A stretch of DNA of 13,624 nucleotides from Alphaproteobacteria bacterium (GTDB lineage: Bacteria > Pseudomonadota > Alphaproteobacteria > Paracaedibacterales > CAIULA01): assembly GCA_019751935.1 (NCBI GenBank), contig JAIEMR010000102.1, forward strand, positions 1 to 13,624, in the 5' to 3' direction. Under the pieces are notes generated by a model. That model was not told the origin of the DNA. It ran no database searches and worked only from the letters and a program-made list of their open reading frames with translations. The position numbers and the translations under genes were made by a program. Below, in pieces: positions 1 to 7,844 of this stretch (position 1 is its first letter; every line of letters starts with the position of its first letter).

Positions 1-1610
1 TGGATGATTATAACTATAGGTTTACCATCTCAAAACCCCTTAACCTTGAAACCCTGGATCAAGACCAAACAGACTCTATGAATCATCATTCCTTTAAACC
101 GAAACTCATCAGTGAAGAAAGAGAGTTTGCCATTGGTGATCAAATTATCTTTTCAAGAAACGATTATGGATTAGATGTCAGAAATGGCCAGTTGGCTAAA
201 ATTATAGATATCCAAGAAGAGTTGATCACGGTTCAAAAAGAAGATCGATCTTCCTTAACCTTTGATATGGGGAATTACAATCATATCGATTATGGCTATG
301 CTACCACCATCCATAAATCCCAAGGAACAACGGTAGATAAAACATTTGTGTATGTCAGTCCTTCTCTCAACAAACATTTAACGTATGTAGCCCTTACAAG
401 ACATAAAGAAGATACGCAACTTTATGTTGATACAACTCTTATTCTGGATAAAGAGGCGTTGATTCAGGCTCTCTCAAGAGAAGCCCCTAAAGAAAATGCT
501 TTAGATTATATGCTTGATAAAAATCAGGTGATGGATGTTACAGCAGAGGATCAACGGACCTTTATGCAAAGACGGGATTTAAGCGCCTCTTCTTTATCCT
601 CTCTATCAGCCTACATCTCTTGGGAATCTATCAAAGAATTTACCTACAAAGCCTGGAATCAGACCAAAGATTGGATGTTTGGGGATTTGGGACAAAAAGC
701 AGACCTAGAAAAAGCAGATCTTTCTCCTCTTCTTTCATCTTCTCTTTCTTCTCCTCTGCTAGTTGCAGATTTGACTCCTGTTGAAAAATCTTCGCTTGAA
801 ACAATCAATACCCTTTCAGAAATTTCTTTAACCTACAAACAACTCTCTATTATCAAAGAAACCTTAACTCGCTATGATCTTGACATTCCAAAGTCCCTTT
901 CAAACAAACAGTATTGTAACCTGGTTGCCCATACGTTTTCTTATCTCAAATCCATGGACATTCAAAAAATGAATAGGAATGAGGGGAAAGAAACAGAACT
1001 GTTGATCAAATCGTGTTACATTCAATCTCACTTAAAAGATATATCAATTGACTCTGAATCCAATTCTTGGTCCATTGATAAAATCTTTACAATTGCCACC
1101 ATGGCATCACACATATGGTTTAAAGGGAAAGATCATGCTTCTTTAGCTTTTGAACAATCTTGCATCCCAAAAGCCATAGGTCTTGAACAAGCTTATCAAG
1201 AACAATTACCAAAATTAATTGAAAATTACCAGAAAACCTTTTCAGGTCTCTCCCAAAATCAACTCCAAGGTTTAGGAGAACAGGCTCTTCATTGGTTTCA
1301 AATTTCTAATTATGCGCCCAACAAAGAAACTTTAATTGAAGTTGCTCATTCTATCCTAGAAAAGAATAAGTCTTTGCACCAAGACAGTTTTAAGACTTTG
1401 CCTCTCGAAAAAACCACAAACGAATTAACACCCTCTTTAGATCAACGCTCTATTGAGAAAAGTCTTGATCAATCTCTTCTTTCTCTCTCGAAGCTAGATC
1501 CTGTTTTTGAGAGAGCAATGACTCAGACTGTTGAGAAGAATCGGCAAGAGCATCAACAGCAGATATCGTTGGATCAACAACGCTGCCTTTCCCTTGAGCG
1601 AGAGCGTTGA
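1..1610 (+). CDS. traA: Ti-type conjugative relaxase/helicase TraA, C-terminal part (5' end outside window)
   Basis: This is the 3' part of a conjugative relaxase whose N-terminal nuclease and main helicase motifs lie before the window. The reading frame is open from base 3, so the first in-frame ATG at 78 is internal. The visible part matches the end of the RecD-like helicase domain of Agrobacterium-type TraA. An OB-like stretch (AIGDQIIFSRNDYGLDVRNG) precedes helicase motif V (YATTIHKSQGTTVDKTFV, about 297-350) and motif VI (HLTYVALTRHKEDTQLY, about 375-425). A segment with LSREAPKENALDY follows, as in TraA proteins. The remaining roughly 360 residues are a Ser/Leu/Gln-rich, poorly conserved tail. 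The last 161 nt overlap the traD 3' end on the other strand. In the family, TraA nicks oriT, stays bound to the 5' end and unwinds the transferred strand. Family assignment is firm; the function of the tail is unknown. Confidence 0.9.
   Translation, partial: DDYNYRFTISKPLNLETLDQDQTDSMNHHSFKPKLISEEREFAIGDQIIFSRNDYGLDVRNGQLAKIIDIQEELITVQKEDRSSLTFDMGNYNHIDYGYATTIHKSQGTTVDKTFVYVSPSLNKHLTYVALTRHKEDTQLYVDTTLILDKEALIQALSREAPKENALDYMLDKNQVMDVTAEDQRTFMQRRDLSASSLSSLSAYISWESIKEFTYKAWNQTKDWMFGDLGQKADLEKADLSPLLSSSLSSPLLVADLTPVEKSSLETINTLSEISLTYKQLSIIKETLTRYDLDIPKSLSNKQYCNLVAHTFSYLKSMDIQKMNRNEGKETELLIKSCYIQSHLKDISIDSESNSWSIDKIFTIATMASHIWFKGKDHASLAFEQSCIPKAIGLEQAYQEQLPKLIENYQKTFSGLSQNQLQGLGEQALHWFQISNYAPNKETLIEVAHSILEKNKSLHQDSFKTLPLEKTTNELTPSLDQRSIEKSLDQSLLSLSKLDPVFERAMTQTVEKNRQEHQQQISLDQQRCLSLERER
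719..757 (+). repeat. Polypyrimidine tract in the traA tail
   Basis: Apart from one A at 737 the coding strand is all C/T here, built from irregular TCT/TTC/TCC units. It encodes a Ser/Leu run (LSPLLSSSLSSPLL). A second Ser-rich stretch (SASSLSSLS) lies about 130 nt upstream. It looks like simple-sequence expansion in a disordered linker between the helicase domain and the distal tail. No regulatory role is visible. Confidence 0.55.
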
Positions 1611-3420
1611 TCAGAAAGCTTAAGTTTTCTTCTGTTTCTGTGGGGGTTCTTGGATCATAACCGGAAGCTTTGTTTTCCATAACCAGATAATCAAAGGCTA
1701 TTTTGGTTAAAGGGTAGTTACCAGGTAGTTGTAAATAAGCTTCGAGGTTATTTAAATTTAAGAGGTTTGTATAAGGAATTGTGGCTTGAAATCGTCTATG
1801 TTCTGCTAAATTAACACCATCGCGCATTTGATGGGCTCCAAAGGAAATGCTTTCTGCCGGCTCCAAAATTTCTTGCTCTCCAAAAAACTCAGATAATTTC
1901 TTTGCTGTTGGAGCATCTGATGTTCGAAACACCACCTTTGTTCCACATAAACCAGCCATGGAGCGGGTTAAGTTCATGCCGTACATTTCTTCTAATTGAG
2001 GTAAGTTCTGAAGACCGATTACAAAACACCCTCCATATTTACGGATTTCTGCGAGTGCTTTGGGTAAATTGGGAAGCACATTTAAAGAGGGTAACTCATC
2101 CACAATAAACCAGAGTCTTCGGGTATAGGATTCTTCTAACCCCATTAAAGCTTTATAAGCGATGCTTAACCATGTTGACAGTAAGGGGGCTAACAATTCC
2201 CGCTGCTCTGTTGTACTGCTTAGAAAAAGCCAATCCCCGGAATTGGGATGATTATGATTAAGATGATGATTATTATTTGTATTTTCTTCTCTTTTTGGTT
2301 CCTTTCTTTTTAATTCATTCCTGACCCAGCTTCTAATCGAAAAGGGGTGTTGTTGGTCAGATTCTAAATAAGCAAAGGCTTCTGTATACATTCCCAGCGT
2401 TGAGCGAACACTGAGGGCTGTTTTATCAGCGGCACTATTCATAAAACTAGAAACTTGAGTTTCTTCATAAAAAGAAGAGACTTTAGATAAGGGATCAATC
2501 AGAGAGTATTTGAGCAGTTTCTTAATCGAGCGTTGTTTTTTTATCTGCAGTTTTTGAGCCGTTGTTACAAATAGTCTTCTCGCAGAATTCCACCATATAG
2601 GATCAGAACCACTTTCTGGAATAAGGCTTTGGGCTAATTCTGTATAATGATAAGGTTCCTTGCATTCGCTCCATAAATCCCAATTTAAGCTTCTTTTATC
2701 AAGGGGATTTAAAAGCTTATCACGATCTTCTTCATAAAATCTAGAAACCAAAGAACCTGTTGTATCAATAATAACCGCTCTATCTCCGCGAGCACGTATT
2801 TGCCCAAGAAGATGATGAAGACTATTGCTTTTACCGGTTCCTGTGGTTCCCACAATCATCATGTGTTCTGTTTCTCTATTTTTAAGTAAAGAAACACCTC
2901 CTAAAGATAAATCGGATCGATCTTTTCTTTTGATGAGTTTCCTAAGTTGATGAGGTTTAACAAAAGTTGTCCCTTGCAGAATTTTCTTTTGCTGGCGGTG
3001 TTTTCCTCTTCTCATCCAAAACCAAGACAAGGAAGCAAAAGAAAGAAGCATCACCAAAAATGAATAAAACAGCTTTTCTAACAGCATCCCTTGAAGGAAT
3101 GTCACAAAGTATCTTATAGAAGGAGTTCTTGCCAACCAAGAGCAACTTACGGTATGAAATTGTCCATCTTGAAACGGAAAATCAACCCGATCAAAAAATC
3201 CATAAGGCAAAAAAGAGAGGTCATCTCTGAGACAAGCCCCATAATAAACAATTAAGGCATAGAATTCCTTCCAACCAAAAGCTTTATAGATCAAAAAACA
3301 ATACCATAAGATTCCAATCACCAAAGATGCTTTAAAAGTAGCCCACAACACTTGGCGAATCATGTGAAGTTTGTGTAGTTGGGTTTGGCCACCTTGAACA
3401 AAAGATCCGAAAAGTTTCAT
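1450..3420 (-). CDS. traD: F-type conjugative coupling protein TraD (type IV coupling ATPase)
   Basis: This 656-residue inner-membrane ATPase is the coupling protein that brings the relaxase-DNA complex to the T4SS channel. Two membrane segments lie near residues 31-47 and 111-135, separated by a short periplasmic loop. The cytoplasmic motor follows: Walker A GTTGTGKSN at 191-199, Walker B LWFIVDELPSL at 436-446, and the conserved IGLQNLPQL/TRSMAGLCGTKVVFRTS region at 468-501. An Asn/His/Lys-rich insertion at about 371-394 lengthens a loop between the two Walker motifs. The ATG start has GGAG six bases upstream. The tail after about residue 590 is poorly conserved, and its last 53 codons overlap traA antisense. 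F TraD is of similar size (717 aa), and its C-terminus contacts the relaxosome; no partner can be inferred for this tail. The gene lies downstream of traG as in F, but a reversed gene separates the two. Confidence 0.93.
   Translation of the reverse strand: MKLFGSFVQGGQTQLHKLHMIRQVLWATFKASLVIGILWYCFLIYKAFGWKEFYALIVYYGACLRDDLSFLPYGFFDRVDFPFQDGQFHTVSCSWLARTPSIRYFVTFLQGMLLEKLFYSFLVMLLSFASLSWFWMRRGKHRQQKKILQGTTFVKPHQLRKLIKRKDRSDLSLGGVSLLKNRETEHMMIVGTTGTGKSNSLHHLLGQIRARGDRAVIIDTTGSLVSRFYEEDRDKLLNPLDKRSLNWDLWSECKEPYHYTELAQSLIPESGSDPIWWNSARRLFVTTAQKLQIKKQRSIKKLLKYSLIDPLSKVSSFYEETQVSSFMNSAADKTALSVRSTLGMYTEAFAYLESDQQHPFSIRSWVRNELKRKEPKREENTNNNHHLNHNHPNSGDWLFLSSTTEQRELLAPLLSTWLSIAYKALMGLEESYTRRLWFIVDELPSLNVLPNLPKALAEIRKYGGCFVIGLQNLPQLEEMYGMNLTRSMAGLCGTKVVFRTSDAPTAKKLSEFFGEQEILEPAESISFGAHQMRDGVNLAEHRRFQATIPYTNLLNLNNLEAYLQLPGNYPLTKIAFDYLVMENKASGYDPRTPTETEENLSFLINALAQGKGSVVDPTISAVDALADSSQQSESLLSQKQDLASREKEEIDQDFSQ
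2239..2280 (-). repeat. Low-complexity insertion in traD (Asn/His codons)
   Basis: On the plus strand this is a run of GATGATTATGATT-like units. On the coding strand it encodes TNNNHHLNHNHPNS (residues 381-394), directly after a charged KRKEPKREEN segment. It sits in the loop before the conserved DWLFLSSTTEQRELL block. In coupling proteins I know, that loop is short. It looks like a simple-sequence expansion that keeps the frame. Confidence 0.55.
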
Positions 3421-3557
3421 GTCAATCTCCTCTTTTTTTACTTGTTATTTATATCCAACATCCCTCGAAATACCTGAATTCGCATTTAGTTCGGTAACAA
3501 CTTAAAAATTATCAATTTCATATCAATTCATAACTTTTAAATGTTTGTTTTTCTGTC

Positions 3558-3586
3558 TTGAGGCAAAAGTCTTAGATTTTTATAGA
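3558..3586 (+). promoter_or_regulatory. Possible sigma-70-type promoter for the 3631-4302 gene
   Basis: TTGAGG (3558-3563) and TATAGA (3581-3586) are separated by 17 bases, which puts a start of transcription near 3593, about 38 bases before the chosen ATG. The -35 matches four of six consensus bases and the -10 five of six. It lies in the 210-base spacer between the divergent traD and membrane-protein genes. For traD I see only an isolated TATAAA (minus strand, 3453-3448) with no good -35, so traD may be transcribed by read-through from traG. This is prediction by eye only. Confidence 0.35.
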
Positions 3587-3630
3587 GAATTAACCTCTTT
3601 ATGGTATAGTTCATGGTAAGGAGAGAAAAA

Positions 3631-4302
3631 ATGACCCAAGCGAAGCAAATCAAATGCCTTGCATATTCATCCAGACTCGCTTTTGCCTTTAAAGCTGGGG
3701 TAAGCCTTCTTATATGCTCTATTTTGGCGCTCCTTGCTCGTGATGCTAAAAATGCCTTTGGTGTATATTTTCTTTTATTCCCACTCATTGGAATCATCAC
3801 TGATAGCGTTTTGTATCTTGGTCGAGAGAAGATATTTAAAGCTAATATCAGGGATGAAGATGTTTCTGAACTATACGGCCTTAATGCAGAAGAACTGCTT
3901 ACATATGCAAAGAAGATCCCTTTGGTTCGCCTCTTTAGAATTATTCCAGCCATGCTTTTGTTTCCTCTCGGTTTATATTCAATTCCATCGCCTCTTCCTA
4001 TTATTTTCCTTGTTTCTGTTCTCATGGGCTATTATCCAGCAGCTTTAACTGATGTTTTCTTTGCTAAAAAACTTGGCATTAAATTGCCTTCAACGTATAA
4101 ACTCATTCCAAAATTCCACTCTTCTATCGATATTATTAGAGGGACTTCGATAACACCCTTTGAAGACACCGAAAGAACTAAGTACATGTATGGGCAAATC
4201 AGCACCTATGGTTGTCGAAATTCAATTCTTAATCCTTTAAATAATTCCATAACGCCAATCTCCTCCCCACCGATTCTTTCTTGTCTTTCTAACCATTATT
4301 AA
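3631..4302 (+). CDS. Unrecognised multi-pass membrane protein between traD and traG (possible entry-exclusion factor)
   Basis: I do not recognise this 223-residue protein. It has about four hydrophobic segments, near residues 17-36, 43-64, 101-118 and 121-143. A charged loop of about 35 residues (REKIFKANIRDEDVSELYG...) separates the second and third, and an 80-residue hydrophilic C-terminus rich in Ser, Asn, Pro and Ile follows. I start it at the second ATG because AAGGAGAG lies just upstream (GGAG at 3620-3623, seven bases before). The ATG at 3613 would place that Shine-Dalgarno inside the gene. It runs against all neighbouring tra genes: traD diverges from it, and traG converges on it with only six bases between stop codons. 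The F plasmid keeps its inner-membrane entry-exclusion gene traS between traG and traD, so an exclusion or immunity role is a positional guess without sequence support. It could also be unrelated cargo. That it is a real gene is fairly likely, given the strong ribosome site and membrane topology. Confidence 0.7.
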   Translation: MTQAKQIKCLAYSSRLAFAFKAGVSLLICSILALLARDAKNAFGVYFLLFPLIGIITDSVLYLGREKIFKANIRDEDVSELYGLNAEELLTYAKKIPLVRLFRIIPAMLLFPLGLYSIPSPLPIIFLVSVLMGYYPAALTDVFFAKKLGIKLPSTYKLIPKFHSSIDIIRGTSITPFEDTERTKYMYGQISTYGCRNSILNPLNNSITPISSPPILSCLSNHY

Positions 4303-4308
4303 GGCAAT

Positions 4309-7300
4309 CTAAGGTTTCTTTTGGGATTCACCTGTTAACTTTTTAACAAGCGATTTGACCCCCTCGTAAGGCGTTCCCAAAGCTGTATCAGCAAGGTTTT
4401 TTACTTCTGCCTTTGCTGCAACTCTTAGAAGGTTTTTCTTACCTTTTTTATGAACCTCTTTTTCTAGGCCTTGTCGTTGCTGTTCATGTTTCTTTTCTGC
4501 CATTTCTATGGATTTTTCTCCTGCACTTTGCATTGAGTTGACTTCAGTTTTCAATTGTTCAATCTTTTCTGAATCTAACCCCAGGGGCTTTTTATCTAGC
4601 AGATCAGTCCTGACAGATCTTTCATGTTGTGGCTTCAGTTCTTCAGGGCTTGAAATAGGTATTTTATGAGCTGTTTGAGGTTCCTCATTTGTTGATTCCG
4701 GAGAATCTCTTTGAACAGGTTTTTGAGAGATCTCTTGCCCAGAAGGGATAGTTCTATTATTGCTTGAGACTTTTTCTGGTCCGCTTGCTAAAAACATATC
4801 ATTATGGACACTCATCCTTTCATTTCCGAGTTCCGTTTGAGTATTGCTTCCTCCGTCTATAGAGTTTTCTTCCTGCTTTTGAGCTTTTTGAATTGCTGTC
4901 CTGAGGGGATAGTTGCTGGAATCATGCAACAGAGTTTGCCCCGCAACAGATCCTTTTTCACCAATATATGCTTTTGAGTGCACAAGACTTTCCTCCCTCA
5001 TAGGCAAACTAGATTGTTCTTGTAAGACAGAAGGTTTTGTAATGGTATCGAGACTTGCTCCTCTTTCCTCTTTTAATAAGGACTCATTAAATTCTGGGTA
5101 AGATATTCCTCTCTTGTCAGGAGTTGAGCTTTCCTGCCTTGTTTCTAGAGAATTTATATCTTGTACTTTTGAAGGTGTTTGATGCTGATAATTGCTAAGC
5201 TCATGAGATGGCATTTGTTCTTGTAAATGACGTCTTTCTGCCGTATAGGATCGCTCTAAATCAGGTGCACTTTCTATAGGTTTAAGATCTGGAGAGACAG
5301 GAATATTTATTCCATGGTGCGATGCCCAATGGCTCACATACTTTTGCAAGAGGTCAGGATTATGGGCTGCCATATGCGCAACACCTTGCATACCAATGCG
5401 ACCTTTTGCATTATCAGCTGGCATGTTAGCAACACCTTCTAGAGCTTGTTGCGTAAAATTTGTATTGATTGTAGAGGCGTTGCTTTGAATCCAAGCCGCT
5501 TGCTTTTGTAAATCTTCAGATTCCCTAAAACTCTTAGATGCCTCTGCCCTCAGACTTTGAGCACTCTCCCAAGAACTGCTAATACTGTCACTTCTCTTTC
5601 TGGATTCCTCATCATTTTGTGTATGGCTTTGATTTTGTATTGCCTGGACAGCGTCTTTTGTTACTTGTTGAAACTGCTCGTCTTGTCCAATTCGATAGGC
5701 TTCATTCATTGTTTTCTGATCATAAGCCTTACCATCAATGGAAGCTGTCATTTTGCCCTCAATGCCAAAGGCTTTTTCGCCTATAGAAGCTTGCCCTATA
5801 AGACTTGCTGCCTGTTCTTCTGATAAATTATGACTCTTTGCAAAATCTCTAACGATTTGGCCAATTTTAGAAACAGCACTGCTTTGCTCTATAGATTTTC
5901 CATGACTAGTCTGTTCTGAATAATTCTCTGTGTGTCCTTCTTGATAAGAGGCTTCTGTTAATCCCTTGAGAGCCTTTCCCATACTGATTCCAGCTGACTC
6001 ACTTTGCTGAATGGCTTTTTGATAAGACCGACTGCATTGCTCTGTTGTCATGGCACTGGCTGTTTCAGCATGATTCACTGATATAGGAATATGGGAACTG
6101 CCAACGTTAACAATCTGCTGGCCATCAGCCGTTGTCACCATATCTGTCCGTCCATCACTTTGACTAAACATTCCGGCTTTGTAGCTTGCTGCAGTACTGT
6201 GGCTGAGCATATGGGTATTAGCTATCTGTCGATTTCCTTCAGATATATTGCCAAAGCTATAGTTGCCAGAAACCGCTTCTCCCGCTGCCATACTGGCAGC
6301 ACCTTGACTCACAGCTCCTAAGTGAGAAGCCATATGGACAAAAGACCCAACTCCTTTCACCAGAGCAACTGCTAAAAAGGGTATACTGATCGCAAGATAT
6401 CCAGCCATGGCTGCAAGATCCGCATTTGCATTGACAAACCCAACAGAGCTTGCAAGGGTAACACCCGTTTCACTAGAAATAGAAAGAGCCGCTAAAGACT
6501 TTGATCTTGCCGTCATCAAGATCAGATAATGCAGAATAGCATACAGCGGTGCCCACATTTGTAGCCACAGAAGCGTTTGTCCCCAAGAACTTAAGAATCT
6601 CCATCCAAAAGGTAAAACAGACAAAGGAACGATGAACATAAAAGCAGAATAAACAATGGCTTCTAAAACAGCTTTCATCGTTGGCAAAGTCTCACCAGCC
6701 ATAGCGCCTAAGGTTTCATAGGTGGAGCGTTGTTGGAGGTATGCTCTTCTGGCGGCAAAGTTTGGGGTATTGCCAAGAGCAACTGATTTTTGTTCAATTC
6801 CATCCACCACTGCATAAATCATCATTTGTTGCTTTAGAATCTCAAGAGCTGATTTGGAAGAATTGACCAAAAAACTATAAGAACTCTGCATATGCTGAAG
6901 AAGAGCTATCTTTGGATTAATCAATGCATTTTTACCAAAGATCTTTTGTCCAAAAAGCGTGGCTGTTCGATCAAGCTCTATGCCCCAGAGACGATTAAAG
7001 CGAGTTACTCCTTCTCTACAGGTAATAATCTCTGGCCGTGCACTGGGCTCCCCAACATTATGAGGATCTCTCCAAACAAAAGAGCGCACCGGAGACGCTT
7101 GAGTAGAGACTAATGTCCAAATATCATCAGAGTTTCTTAAATCTTCTATGGTGTATTTACGACCCAGCATCGCATCATAAACCACACAATGCCCTACAAA
7201 CTCTCGCATGTTCGATGCTAGATCTTCATTGGTAATATGGAAAGTTTTCGCTTGCTGAACTAAGTTTGAGGCAAAAAGAAAGCCTGTTTTGTGATATTTT

Positions 7301-7689
7301 AAATCATCCACGGTTGTAAAGATCATTTCTATGTTTTCTGTTATGCTATGACCAATCCGACTTATTAAACTGGCTGACATCGCTAAACCAAAGGGCACAT
7401 GATCCACTTGATGAGACGTCACAAAAGCTGGGTTTTGAATAAAGACACGACTTTGAGGAACCAGTAAAAGACAGGTAATCATAAACAAAGGAATCAACCA
7501 CCCCGAGAGAGCTTTCATATAATCACCCCAAATAGAATAGGCCAAGGCCCAAAGGCTCCCCACACCCAGACCTAACCGGAGTAAAGGCTTAAAGAGACTT
7601 CCGGTATGAGAATTCAAACACATGGCAATAGCATCAAACACTCCTTTTAAGATTTCTGGATCGCCATACGTAATCACTTGATAAGTCAT
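4309..7689 (-). CDS. traG: Conjugal transfer mating-pair stabilisation protein TraG
   Basis: This 1126-residue inner-membrane protein has the F TraG architecture. Hydrophobic segments lie near residues 33-54 and 61-78, then a periplasmic region of about 250 residues, then a membrane cluster near 339-361, 365-393 and 428-450. The long hydrophilic C-terminal domain starts with the Ala/Gly/Ser-rich stretch typical of the family (GNYSFGNISEGN, about 475-486). In F the N-terminal part is needed for pilus assembly. The C-terminal part acts in mating-pair stabilisation and is what TraS recognises in entry exclusion. The protein is about 190 residues longer than F TraG (938 aa). The extra length seems to lie in a Ser/Glu/Gln-rich, probably disordered tail ending in a Lys-rich stretch (EKEVHKKGKKNLLRVAAKAE, KSLVKKLTGESQKKP). 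ATG start with GGAGG six bases upstream. A 155-nt spacer separates it from traH. Confidence 0.93.
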   Translation of the reverse strand: MTYQVITYGDPEILKGVFDAIAMCLNSHTGSLFKPLLRLGLGVGSLWALAYSIWGDYMKALSGWLIPLFMITCLLLVPQSRVFIQNPAFVTSHQVDHVPFGLAMSASLISRIGHSITENIEMIFTTVDDLKYHKTGFLFASNLVQQAKTFHITNEDLASNMREFVGHCVVYDAMLGRKYTIEDLRNSDDIWTLVSTQASPVRSFVWRDPHNVGEPSARPEIITCREGVTRFNRLWGIELDRTATLFGQKIFGKNALINPKIALLQHMQSSYSFLVNSSKSALEILKQQMMIYAVVDGIEQKSVALGNTPNFAARRAYLQQRSTYETLGAMAGETLPTMKAVLEAIVYSAFMFIVPLSVLPFGWRFLSSWGQTLLWLQMWAPLYAILHYLILMTARSKSLAALSISSETGVTLASSVGFVNANADLAAMAGYLAISIPFLAVALVKGVGSFVHMASHLGAVSQGAASMAAGEAVSGNYSFGNISEGNRQIANTHMLSHSTAASYKAGMFSQSDGRTDMVTTADGQQIVNVGSSHIPISVNHAETASAMTTEQCSRSYQKAIQQSESAGISMGKALKGLTEASYQEGHTENYSEQTSHGKSIEQSSAVSKIGQIVRDFAKSHNLSEEQAASLIGQASIGEKAFGIEGKMTASIDGKAYDQKTMNEAYRIGQDEQFQQVTKDAVQAIQNQSHTQNDEESRKRSDSISSSWESAQSLRAEASKSFRESEDLQKQAAWIQSNASTINTNFTQQALEGVANMPADNAKGRIGMQGVAHMAAHNPDLLQKYVSHWASHHGINIPVSPDLKPIESAPDLERSYTAERRHLQEQMPSHELSNYQHQTPSKVQDINSLETRQESSTPDKRGISYPEFNESLLKEERGASLDTITKPSVLQEQSSLPMREESLVHSKAYIGEKGSVAGQTLLHDSSNYPLRTAIQKAQKQEENSIDGGSNTQTELGNERMSVHNDMFLASGPEKVSSNNRTIPSGQEISQKPVQRDSPESTNEEPQTAHKIPISSPEELKPQHERSVRTDLLDKKPLGLDSEKIEQLKTEVNSMQSAGEKSIEMAEKKHEQQRQGLEKEVHKKGKKNLLRVAAKAEVKNLADTALGTPYEGVKSLVKKLTGESQKKP

Positions 7690-7844
7690 CCTTTGCCTCC
7701 TCTCTTCTTATACAATTTTGTTTAATTCCTAAGACTCCTTAAAATAACTCGATAGAACATCTTGACTGTTGCAGTTGTATTCTTTTTTGATCCTTTCATG
7801 TTCCCATAAAGAGGAAACTAAGCTATATCCAATTTGTCTCCTCC
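7690..7844. other. traH-traG spacer, no convincing gene
   Basis: This is the only real gap among the minus-strand genes from traU to traG. It contains the traG Shine-Dalgarno site at its left end. On the minus strand there is a 25-codon ATG ORF (7799-7722, MKGSKKNTTATVKMFYRVIL...) with no good ribosome site. A GGAGGAG just after the traH stop leads only to a four-codon TTG frame. I see no clear promoter or terminator. It could be the remnant of a lost small gene. Confidence 0.5.

Noticed and set aside
2957..3145. Minus-strand ORF inside traD in another frame, and similar ORFs at 1902-2108, 4913-5101, 5557-5823, 6091-6321, 6892-7113, 9550-9810 and 11347-11583
   Set aside because: All lie inside strongly supported tra genes in other frames, with no independent ribosome site or family resemblance noticed.
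3537..4025. Minus-strand 162-codon ORF antisense to the membrane protein gene
   Set aside because: It is the shadow of the plus-strand gene, which has the better ribosome site and a clear membrane topology; the antisense product is basic and featureless.
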